This document shows, in pieces, positions 46,201 to 57,100 of a DNA stretch of 64,000 nucleotides. Within the stretch, counting starts at the first letter, position 1, and the number at the start of each line of letters is the position of its first letter. The position numbers were made by a program, and so were the translations under genes. The notes under the pieces are model-generated. The model made no database searches. It was not told where the DNA came from and saw only the letters and a list, made by a program, of their open reading frames with translations. The DNA comes from Membranipora membranacea (lineage: Eukaryota; Bryozoa; Gymnolaemata; Cheilostomatida; Membraniporidae): positions 4,712,001 to 4,776,000 of the forward strand of contig OU612065.1 in assembly GCA_914767715.1 (NCBI GenBank), read 5' to 3'.

Positions 46201-48741
46201 ACTGTTTAGTTAACAGTTATTAGAACCTGGGCACTAGATAGGTGCTAGAGCAGTGTGATAAGACATTTCCATTAAATTACGTGACATTAGCTAGAGCCCA
46301 GTTTGAGACCTAATTCAGATTATGTGCTACATGGCAATTCCACTAGAGCTAATTAAAATTACCAATGAACAAAATATGAATAAAATTTTGCACTTGGCTG
46401 CTTGTCAAAAAGATTCACCATTATGGAGCGAGATGGATGGTGCAAAATTATGCTTGGCGATTTAATAAAAGCTGTACATAATTGAATTCTCCTTCAAGTG
46501 ATGAGTTCTTATAAAAATGATTAAGATTTTCTTACTTTATGCTGCTTAATTCACCGAGATATTCATGTTGGGATAATTTATCTGGTCACTTATCTCAATT
46601 CAGCTGGCTCTCAGACAGGCTGCGGTGTTGTTGCTGAGATACGATTAATCAAAGCTCACAAGCATTTTTGTCTTTATGCACTGGTGGACACTTCAGATAA
46701 TGCTTATTGTAATCATGGCTGACCACAACCTTTGGACAAGGCTGTATGCAGTATTGTGTTCTAGTGAAAGCAAAAACTTGAGACTGTCTGGGTTATTGTT
46801 CAGAGCCGTAAGAGTGGGCTTCGTATTATTATTTACATGACAGATATCATGTCCAACAGTGATGAAAATTCTCGGTCAAATATAACTCCATCCACTGTTT
46901 TAATCGTTGGCAAAATATCCTACAACTTAGGCCCTACTACATCAGCACAGTGACTGAATAACAAACAAAATGTACAGAACTTCAGCTATTATGGCTACAG
47001 CAATGATGGGATGCAATTTTGGCAGTTTGTGCATATCTGTGGTCAAACCGCCAGGCATGTGAAATGATTTAGCCTAGTTTCTGTAAAAACAGATGTCAAA
47101 TTGGCAAAAAAGAAGAGACAGGCCGAATATACAGATATGATTGTTTTTGCATTCTCTTATGGTGACTCTGTCAAAAACAATGGTAGGCTAAGTAGTCACA
47201 CATAAAAAAATCCTATACTATCGAGGCAGCCATCATACCGTACACTACTATAAGAATATTCTGGAAGCTTCTCTCAAACTACCAACATTTTTTCTTTTTA
47301 CTGATGTGTACATATGAGACAAGCACAATGTCATCCCATACAGTAAGGGCTAGTTTCTGTGACTATCAGCGTATAAGTACCCTAGCGCAGTAAATATTAG
47401 CTAGTGTTTAGTTAAGCTAGTTTGAGGGTGACTGAATGTAAGCAAGCACCAAATGTGGGCTGGCTGAGGTGGAAATCTAAAATAAAGAGGATGAGTAAAT
47501 GTAGCAATGCCAAACCTGTTGGAAATGGACAACTTTTCCTCTTGCGAATATTTTACTCCTCTAGTGTAGTTAGTATTTATTAGTTTTACTGACTGGTGAC
47601 TTTCGTTAGTTCTCTGATAATCTTGTAAATTTTGAAAGTTAGACTGACAGAGTATCTTGGTTGAAAGTCCTAATGCATCACACTTGCCAGGTTAGTATAT
47701 GTTAAGGTACCATAATAGACAAGAAGTGAAGAGGTAACACAAAAATAAAATGACAGTCAACAAAGTCACAGGTTACTAGATTTTTTTCAGCATTATCTGC
47801 TCACGCTCTGGAAGGGGACAAATCCTGACTTGCAAATTTAAAAAATGATTGATTATTCCAGGGATCTAATTTTATTACTAGGAATACTATTATGAATTTT
47901 ATTTGAAAACTGAAATCGATACTACTCTTAATCACCTTGTCTATATTAGCAAGAAATTATAAGTCGAAGCAATGTAAAATATCCTGTCAAGCCATATCAC
48001 TTCTGTCTGAATATTTCATGTTCACTTTTACAAGACACAATCAACACCTCCCGCTTTGATGCAATTTTTGCTTTTTTCAGTACTAAACGAGTTATGCGGG
48101 GCTACTTGTAAATGTAGAGGTGATTTTACTAAGCGGCTAATTTAGATTATGGACTAAATGAATAAATTCCAATTTCAAGCAGTATACATATCCTGTGCAA
48201 ATATCCACTGATAATTATCAAATGCATATTAAAAGGTATTTGTATCCTTTTGTCATGTACCCAATATTCTATGAGGTATAGACAATAATGTTCTCGGTAT
48301 CACAGAGCATATAGGGTCACTTTATGGAATATTTACTTTCATTTTCAATTTGCGCTGTGCACATCACCATACTGTTTTTGGCAATGTAGACTAACAGCCG
48401 CCGGCATATGTGATACAGATAGGTCACCATCTCTCTGCTCGTTCAAACAGAAACAAACCTGACATCAGGAAGCACCAGCACCCTTACAGGCAGCATAGTT
48501 TATTTTGTAAGGATCAGGTGCTTCCCCAATTCTCCCCTTGTTTGCTTTTATTCCCAATTCCGGCCGCGGCTCCAGATATGTTTTTGCTCATTGTTTTGGT
48601 CCAGGTGCTTGTTACTGATATGCAGTGAGTGGCAGTTAAGTTTGATATGTATATATTTAATAGGTACATAAATCTAATATACATGTGTAGCTTACTATTA
48701 TTTTATTTCTGTAGTAAAGTATTATATATTATATATTATAG
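40284..48741. other. About 8.5 kb without a recognisable gene
   Basis: Both strands were read. No exon chain with matching splice sites and no known family was found. Open frames are short and not protein-like. A divergent-looking, Cys-poor frame at 45,542-45,733 has no homologue I know. The region may hold regulatory DNA, a long non-coding RNA, a long 3' UTR or old repeats. Confidence 0.5.
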
Positions 48742-48970
48742 GAGGTAGCTCAGTTGGTTAGAGCGCCTGCCCTTTAACGCGCAAGCGTTGGAGGTCCTGG
48801 GTTCGAATCCCGCTGCGGTCTACTGACTACTGGGCACATATGACGCCCCAGGTATGCTCCGACCTGCCTGCAAACTGAGAGCAACTTGGCGCCGAATATG
48901 GCGGCCGCGCCCTTAAGGCACTGATATTTCTCAGTCCTCGGACGGAGACAACATTTGTGATTTTAACCCC
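48742..48970 (+). mobile_element. tRNA-derived SINE, copy with intact A and B boxes
   Basis: GGAGGTAGCTCAGTTGGTTA carries a perfect A box and GGTTCGAATCC a perfect B box, spaced as in a tRNA gene. The acceptor arms do not pair (GGAGGTA against TGCGGTC) and there is no matching anticodon arm, so this is not a functional tRNA. A body of about 150 bases follows, sharing CCGACCTGCCTGCAAACTGA with the truncated copy at 20,683-20,816. RNA polymerase III transcription is plausible. Confidence 0.8.
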
Positions 48971-49288
48971 CATATTAGAGGCTTATGAGAAAACCGATCC
49001 AACACACACCAGGATAAATTTGATTTCTTTGTTGGTGGAGAGATATTTGCAAATGTCAGGTATCAATGCGCTGTGCCAGAGGCATTGATCTACAATCTGT
49101 ACAGGGTATGTACTTGTTCCCTCTGGCTCTGCGCCCCAAACCCTGCTTTCGCGATATCCTTCATACCAACTCTTCAGCCATCTTAGATATCACGGCAGTT
49201 CCTGAATCCTAGAATCAGAACAATTCAATCATTGTGCTGACAAATGAGTGAAATATAAATAACGTCAAGGCCACTGTCTACGCAAACC

Positions 49289-49310
49289 ATATATATATAT
49301 ATATATATAC
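49289..49310. repeat. (AT)n microsatellite
   Basis: A simple run of AT dinucleotides. Similar runs flank the foldback element at 49,411-49,428 and 49,995-50,025. Confidence 0.9.
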
Positions 49311-49419
49311 ATACTAAATACTCCTTGAACAGACAAAGAAAGACTAGAGAGAGAAAAACATACCACTTTTACACATAGTACTTAGCTTTAGTCTTTGCGC
49401 AGACCATGTATATGTTATA

Positions 49420-49917
49420 TATATATAGATTCAAATCTGTGCTTTTAAGTGTCATCTGTGTGTATTTGGCCCCAACTAAGTGTCACTCAAAAATAAGGAG
49501 TCATTTTATATGACCCACAAAAAAATCATGTCTTAAATCCTGTTGGGCATCCTTAACCCAATAGTAATTAATGGTAGATAAAATAGCTTGACATGGTCGG
49601 ACAACTCCAATGCAAAGATTTGCCCTACTGAGTCATTCATATATATGACTAATCACTCATTGTCCAGGGTTTTTATGGGTACCAATCGTGGGGTATATAA
49701 TATATGACACTTTATTGCACAAATGTGTGTATATTTATATATATAATATATAGTGGCTATCAGTGTGTAGGGCAGTCTTTGGGATTATTTAAGAGGATTT
49801 AAGACATGATTTTTTGTGGGTGATATAAAATGACTCCTTATTTTTGAGTGACACTTAGTTGGGGCCAAATACACACAGATGACACTTAAAAGCACAGATT
49901 TGAATCTATATATATAT
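49420..49917. mobile_element. Foldback MITE with arms of about 120 bp and TA-rich ends
   Basis: 49,430-49,546 and the reverse complement of 49,797-49,912 are nearly identical (ATTCAAATCTGTGCTTTTAA at the outer end, GACATGATTTTTTGTGGG at the inner end). The loop of about 250 bp includes a block (CATTGTCCAGGGTTTTTATGG, then ATATAATATATGACA) that is repeated directly just outside the right end at 49,921-50,010. Insertion into TA repeats is likely. Confidence 0.85.
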
Positions 49918-49989
49918 GAATAACTCATTGTCCACGGTTTTTATGGGTACAATAGTGGGATATATAATATATGACATTTTATTGCACAA

Positions 49990-50025
<36 letters not shown>

Positions 50026-51127
50026 CATGTAATCTGTGACAAAGATTTTTTCCCTGAAATTCACTAGGATATGAGAACCTGAGTTGGAGGAGAAATCTCC
50101 ACTCTACTGACTGACCTCACAGATAACCACCCGTGGTGGTGGACCCCCACCATGGGTTTCCTTGAAGTCGGTGTTAGAAGTGAGTGGGAACTGGTCGGAA
50201 CTGAGTACCCACTAACAAAAGAAACTATGAACATGACTCCTTTTGACCAGATATCGATCATATTACTCAACAAATCATACTCTTATAGATCTTTATTTCT
50301 GCATAATTCTTTATGCTGGACATGCATAATTTGATATAGATAATAATGCAACAATTTTAACGACCCTCCCTGGCGAAGCCCTGCATCCTGGCCTATAGTA
50401 TAGGGCCACTTTTGATCCTTAAACTAGAAGAATACCCACAAAGAAATGAGTCAACTTCGAACACTTGTATTTAGCTTTATTTCAAGACCCTCTTTTTTGG
50501 GGCTTTGAGATAATTGTTGATGGTGGTACAGACTATATATAGGCCTATGCCCTGCCTATGCCCTATATATATAATATATAGGCCTATAGATATATATCTG
50601 GTACTAACACATATATATGACAATGATAATAATAACAATGAGGGAATGTGCTAGTGCTTATGATGACTGATGAGCAAACATACAGTTGATGATACTTTCT
50701 GGTTATATTCACTACTTCATTTTCTCTACATCTCATATATGCTGAGCACTCAGGGATCCAGCAGACCATAAACAGATGCAAGCTTGTCTATGAGTAGCAG
50801 ACGGTGTCTGACCTGATTTAAAGCACACTGATTGGCCAGTTTTTCTAGCATCACTGTTGATTTAGGTATTGGATTTAAGATACACATATAAATACTTTAT
50901 AATTTATATGTTTATGAATTCAAGATTTCTCTTTCTATGATATTGCAATTTTTTAAATTCAAAACCAAAGTGAATTATAAAGAAATGTAATAAAAGTTTT
51001 TTTGGAACATAATGTTTGATGGTTTGGAGGTTAATGTCTCCTAGCAACATGATACTCTCACTCCCTGCCGCTGCAGTTGTTTCTTATGCACTGTTTGATG
51101 ACTAGTTTCTGAGTGTATTACTTAACA

Positions 51128-53398
51128 ATGGCAGACATTCAAGAGATGAAGGAGCAAGCAATTGCATATTATCAGGGGAATAAGGTTCCATTGAGAATGC
51201 AAGATGTTCTCAACACAATGTTTAGAGTGAATCCTCAGGATGTTAATGGATTTGTGAGTACTTATTTTGAGGAGCTAGCATTGGCACCAACGATAACAAA
51301 AGCAATAGCAATGAAGTCTATGGACAGTAAAGGTCAACCATGTGTTACTGTGAAGGTGTTCTGTCTTGTAAGAAACAAGGAGGTAATGCTAGGAGAGTCA
51401 CATATGGCAGTGGATACTATACTGCTTGACAATGCAAGGGTTGAGGAGAAGGAAGCAGAAGACCAAATGAGAGATCAGGAGGTGGATGATGCAGTTGCAA
51501 TTATCAACAATGACTTCAGAGATATCCTCGAATCTGCTAATCCATGCCATCAAGTTGAATTAGATGAAAAACTATATCAGTTACTAGAGAGCAGAAGACT
51601 TGAATTGAAACAGAAGGATGAAGCTGCACAGGAGGCTGAGGCTACAGCACCCCAACCAGTTTTAGATGACAAGAAAGGTGGCAAAAAGTCTGCAAAGGGA
51701 TCAGCAGGAAAAAAGAAAGCATCTCAGGTATCTAGCACATACAATTTTTCCTAAGAACTAGAAAGTCTTACTGTGAATTTTTAGTGGTTTTCTACATAAT
51801 GCCTCCGCCTAGGCCCAACTAGTGTTTCTTTCACAAAAATGCATCTAACTCTCCATGGGCCTACTACTGTGAGATCTGGGAAGACTGAAAAGCTACCGCA
51901 GAGTGAAGCGGGTTGAGGTGGGCAAAATTGGACATTAAAGGAATAAGTGCAGGGATTTTATCTGGATTTTTTATATAACAGTAGCATGTACTGATATTGA
52001 TAACTGTGAAAGTGATTGTCTCGTTTCAGGGGAAACAAAAGGTAAACGAGCAACGCCAGAACTCTTTTTTTATATCCATAGTATCATTTCTCTTTGTCAG
52101 CAACCTGTTTCACCTGCTTTTTCATCCTTTTCTAGCTCTCTTTAAAAAGCTTCTGACATGCTGAGAGTAAATTTCTCACACATTGAACATATCATTTGAA
52201 ATATGTTCCACATTACTCACATTACATTACAAAGATTAGCAGTTGGATTGGAATTTTAAGATTGAAATTGATTTGATTTTAGGTAGCTGTAATACCTGAC
52301 AAAATTAAGGACAAGAACCACCCAGGAAGCACAGCTTTATCTGCGATTTCTCAGGCTCTCAGCTGTGTAGGGGCATCAGTTGGTAAATCCACAGTGTATG
52401 ATCATCTCATTCATTGTTTTGGAGGCGATGATTACTCTATCAAGCTTCCTCTTCCTCTCATAATGTTACTACAAAGTGGTAAAGCTGCACTAGGCAAAAA
52501 CAACTGTATCAAAGAGTACATGATTACACCAAGGCCTGACATGCCAATGTTGGAGGCGATCAGCGCAGCAACCAAAATCCATGAAAGTATACTCAAAGCT
52601 GTGTACAACAAAGGTGGTGTATCAGCCAAAAACCTGAGTGATTCTGGAGCAGTATGTCCAGTTTATGACAAACCTGAGCAAGGGCTGGATGCAATCGCGG
52701 ATGCTGTTAGTAGTTGTGGGTTTGAGATGGGGAAAGACTTTTTCTTTGTTTTGGACTCATCTGCCCAGGAGTGCTTCGATTATGAGAAAGGGAAATATGA
52801 GGTTATTACTGGAATGCAAAAAGGTTCTGATGACATGGCTGACTTTTGGGCAGATATATCAAACCGATATCCGTCAATCGTGGGACTGATCGATCCGATC
52901 AGATGTGAAGAAACGCAGCAATGGAACAAGATTTGTTCCTTGGTTTCTGGCCGCTGCCTGGTGATTGCTGATAAAGCTTACAACCGTCCAGGTCTTCTGA
53001 AAGATGAGACCTTGGACTTTCATGAGTTTGCGACCAGCGGAGTTGTCATGAGGCCAGATGCTGCTAATACGATCACGCATATCGTAGAATGCAGTAAAAA
53101 AATGTCAGACCTAAACAATTCAATAATCATAGCTGACGGTCAGCACACCACAAACGATACGACAATAATAGATGTGGCTATCGCAAGTCAAGCAAGGTTC
53201 GTAAAACTTGGTGCACCTGTTCGAGGTGAGAGAATCGTCAAATACAATCGCTTGGTAGAGCTTGATGGAGAGTTAGGTGAGAGGAGAGGACAATGGCCAT
53301 CACTTACTTTCCCATCCATTCCACCCAAGGCTCCAACTCCCATACCAACACCAGAAAAGGTTCACCCCTCCGACGAAAATTCTCCAACTCAAGAATAA
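51128..53398 (+). CDS. ENO4: Enolase 4-like protein, predicted catalytically altered (3 exons, 575 aa)
   Basis: Exons 51128-51727, 52030-52041 and 52283-53398, GT-AG, all phase 0. Start ATG 51,128 has a good context (AACAATGG). Residues 1-200 form an N-terminal region found in ENO4 but not in glycolytic enolases, with an acidic helix and a Lys/Gly/Ser-rich linker (GGKKSAKGSAGKKKASQ). The middle exon is a 12-base microexon (GKQK). The enolase barrel follows: D362 and D434 fit metal ligands, E282 fits Glu168 and K512 in VKLGAPVRGERIVKYNRL fits Lys396 (yeast numbering). Glu211 is replaced by S325, metal ligand Glu295 by I407 and Lys345 by R461. It is thus unlikely to convert 2-phosphoglycerate normally. 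Mammalian ENO4 is needed for sperm flagellum assembly. Confidence 0.9.
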
Positions 53399-53522
53399 CT
53401 TCTGAACTGAAATGGTTCTGTACAATGATGAAATTGAAATATTTTTCTTTTACAATAATACGATAATATTAAACTCCTTGATGGTTTCAAAATATATTTA
53501 TAGATTATCAAGTTTATATAAA

Positions 53523-53528
53523 AATAAA
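53523..53528 (+). promoter_or_regulatory. Candidate poly(A) signal of ENO4
   Basis: AATAAA lies 125 bases after the ENO4 stop. Confidence 0.5.
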
Positions 53529-53947
53529 GGCAGTAAGCCGAGAAATGCTTACTCTGTCGTTGGCACAATATGGATTAATCTGTATGATAGAGGTTTGAAT
53601 ATATAGGTGCGAAAATGGGTTACACAGCACCCTTTGTGAATATGTCAGGCCAATTGAGCAAGGTTGGATGGCCCGAACAGCCCTCAATGACATTAATATT
53701 TGGCTTACCTAAACATTCATAAATAAGTGGCCATGAATCCTTCTTCACATTGCAAACTTCGTCATAGGCCGATTTATACATAATTCTTAAACCCCACGTA
53801 ATAGGACACATGCACGGTAAAAGTACTGAGGCAACGCTTTGGTTAGTCAAAATTAAATGAACATAAAAGCATGTACTAAAATAGTTGCATATTGAACAAA
53901 AGACTCACATTATCTGGTTGTCTTACGATCTGTCGTCTCTGGTGAAG

Positions 53948-53953
53948 TTTATT
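53948..53953 (-). promoter_or_regulatory. Candidate poly(A) signal of HECTD2
   Basis: The minus strand has AATAAA about 200 bases after the HECTD2 stop. The ENO4 and HECTD2 transcripts would end within about 400 bases of each other. Confidence 0.5.
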
Positions 53954-54150
53954 GTTACTAGGCAAATGATTGAGCTGTCTAACCACAATGAATGAACGGA
54001 TAACTCTTTGTCAGATATTGAACTTTTAACGTCTTTAGCCTTCTTGATATGTGTACAAAGTAGACGTTTACTTTGCATGCATAATCATCTCACCGATGAG
54101 GCTGATATTGAATTTCTGGATGCATAAAACTGTATCCTTAGGTGCAATCC

Positions 54151-57100
54151 TCACTCCAGACCAAAGCCTTCTGTGTTGCTGATTGCCATCAACAGCTTTT
54201 GTTGCATCACCTTCTTACTATTGTACGCTGGCAGTACAAGCTGATTGAAACAAGTATGAGCAACAGGAAGCCTGTCAAAATTCAATCTGATTTTATAAAG
54301 TATGAGCTTCACCACATCCATGACATGAATTGTATTAGATAGAGCCTGCAATTTTATAATCAATGAATAAGCAAACCTATTCAGTGTTTCAGAATCTCAC
54401 CAGTCACCACTTAATTTAGCGTTAACACAAAGTTTTTTGGCCTGGTTCTCAACAGCAAAAAAAACATATTGGATTTCCAGTACTCACATTCTATAGTTGT
54501 TAACTCTAGATATTTTGAATTCCATTTCTGTCATACCACCTGCGGGTACTCTGTCACTTCCGGTGATAAAACGCAGTAAACTTTTCTGTCCTTTCTCATT
54601 CAATTTCATCAATATCTCCCAGAAATCTCTGTAAATGACATATTATATTATACCATATTCTTATGTCTTATACGTATATAAAAATAAATAAAAAAAGTTA
54701 TAACTAAAAAGTCTGTTGATTATTTGCATGTATAGCAATATGAAGTAAAATCAGATACAATCACCACTGTAACGTGCAGTAGCCTTACAAATCTTAGTCT
54801 AATCAGAACATTTGCATGTTTGAAGTGAATTCATAATGACTGATCTTACCTCACGTTTTCATCTCGATCACTATAGCCGTCATATTTACACACTTTTCGT
54901 AGCTCCTCCAGCTTTATATCCGGGCATCCGCACACCAATACTTCAATCTCTATAGGCCTCAGTGTCTGTAACATAGGTTGAGACAGCTCATACACTTTCA
55001 GGTATAATACCTGAGCTGGATTGCCAAAGAATCAGTGTAAAGTATACTGACCAGGACAAAATATTTTTGAGTTTAACCCTCATTTATTAGCATTGGAGTG
55101 GATCCCTGCTTACTTTCCTGCCAATGCAGCAACCTTAGACTCACCAATAATGCATTCGACGCACAAACACTGTGGAACCCATGATAGAATGCTCTGAAAG
55201 CCTGATATATGGACTTGTTCAATATCCACTCCAAATAAGTGTCAACATATTTCTGTCGATTCTGTTTGGTTATTGGGATGTCAGCACCACCTGCAAAACA
55301 TCAAACAGCCTCTCTTGATACACCATTAACGTATTTATTTTCCAAATTAATTTAGAGTATGCGATGAGAAAATTATCTATGATTCATAATAGGAAAGACA
55401 GTTTTAAATCCATACAGTTTTAAACAATTCACCACAAAAGCTTACACTTTGGGTAATATCTAGTGAAACAAAATTGAAGGTGATCATGTTCTTTTGTCTT
55501 TGAGTTAGAAAAAGAAGGGGGGGCCGAGATGATCTGAAAAATTTAAATTGTCAAAGTCAATTAATTCATGATGCAAAGAAAGACTGTACTAAAATGGGTC
55601 CCTCCTCCACTTCAGCCTCACCTTTCATCAGGTCTTCAGTAATCATTTTGCCATTTTGACCTATACTGGCCTGGAATGTCAAACACAGGTCTTCTTCTAC
55701 ATCGCCATCATAAGCTAGTAGCTCTCGTAGGCTGTGTGCTACATCCTTAAAACATAGTAATATCTGCGTTAGTTTAAGAAATATTAGGTAGCAAATTGGC
55801 CTCAGCAGCAACCAAAAAATTTGGAGAATGCAAATAAAGTAAAGTGCATGAATTAGAGTCAAGCAATAGACGCTGAAACCATCTGTCGGTGAAGACCAGC
55901 CAATGAAACAAAGATATCTTGAGGCACATGATGATTGTATCATTTACCGGCATCACTGATTGTAGATCGTAGATGGAAGGAGAGGGAATGACTCCAACAA
56001 CCGCATTAGGATTATTGCAGGGTACTACAGCAGGAGAGAGTAACTTCTTATAGGCTATAAAAGGTATCTTTATGTCTAGGTTGATGCCGTTGTAGACTGC
56101 CAAACCCATCAGCTTAAGTGGACTTGTCAAGGAAATAATCATGTGCTACAAATACTCAACAAAATATTTATAAAAATGAAGGATTCCGTTTTCCGCAATA
56201 AAAGTTGAACAATTTTCAGGATAACAGTAGTAGAGGATACAACTCCTATGAGGTTGTACTCTTTGAGCTTCTTATCCTTGTTTTCCATCGAGAACCAGAA
56301 AGTACCAGCGTCTTTGTTGAAGACAAACATTCCGTACTCTGGTCTGAACAAATCTCGGAGGAGTATAAGAAACCATTCCTTAGTCAGGCCACCCAAGTCC
56401 AATCCAGGCTCTCCGATAAAGGTGACCTTCAACTTCTTCTTCAACTCATGTTTATTTTTTGCTATCTACAATGTCAAAAAACACACTCACTTACACTACC
56501 CTAGAGGAGCAAAGTGTTCACAGTAGGGAAAGTTTGCCATTTGCAAAGACTTACGATATAACATCAGACTATACAACATGGTTTATGTTTGTAGGGTCAT
56601 TTTGAATGTGCAACTAGTATGTCGCCGTAACTTGATTGGCAAAGTTAAGATCTTCATATTTATGTGTTTGTCTCTAGTGTTGGTGAACATCGGCATTCAA
56701 GAGAGAGGGAGTTATACATCCTTGTCACTATAATTTGTGTGATACCGAAGATTACCTCAGTCATGGAGTCTGCAACAATGGTCCGCCTCCTAACGCTCAG
56801 ATTGAGGAAAAGTGCTTCTAGTTCTGGAGCTTGTCGTGACTGGACCTGCTTCACTATAGTTTTCTGCGGCGGAAATAAAATAAATATCATTATTTTTGCT
56901 TGAGCAACCTGTTAACTGATAAAATGAGATTATGGGAGATAGAATTCAAAAGAGCCTGTGTTTCAAAGCAAATAATGATTTCAACTTTATTTTTGTAACT
57001 GAACATACCCTTGCTTGACTAATCATTTGTTGCTCAGAGTCTTTTTGGAGAACTTGTTTCTTTGCAGAGATTGTCAGAAGAAACGGATATTGACAGAATG

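Noticed and set aside
48742-48825. Functional tRNA gene
   Set aside because: A and B boxes are perfect but the acceptor and anticodon arms do not pair; a SINE body follows and is shared with another copy.
53620-53850. Minus-strand frame (CMCPITWGLRIMYKSAYDEVCN, shown here in part) as an exon
   Set aside because: It looks protein-like and has a possible GTAAGC donor, but lies within the HECTD2 3' region with no partner exon; not enough support.
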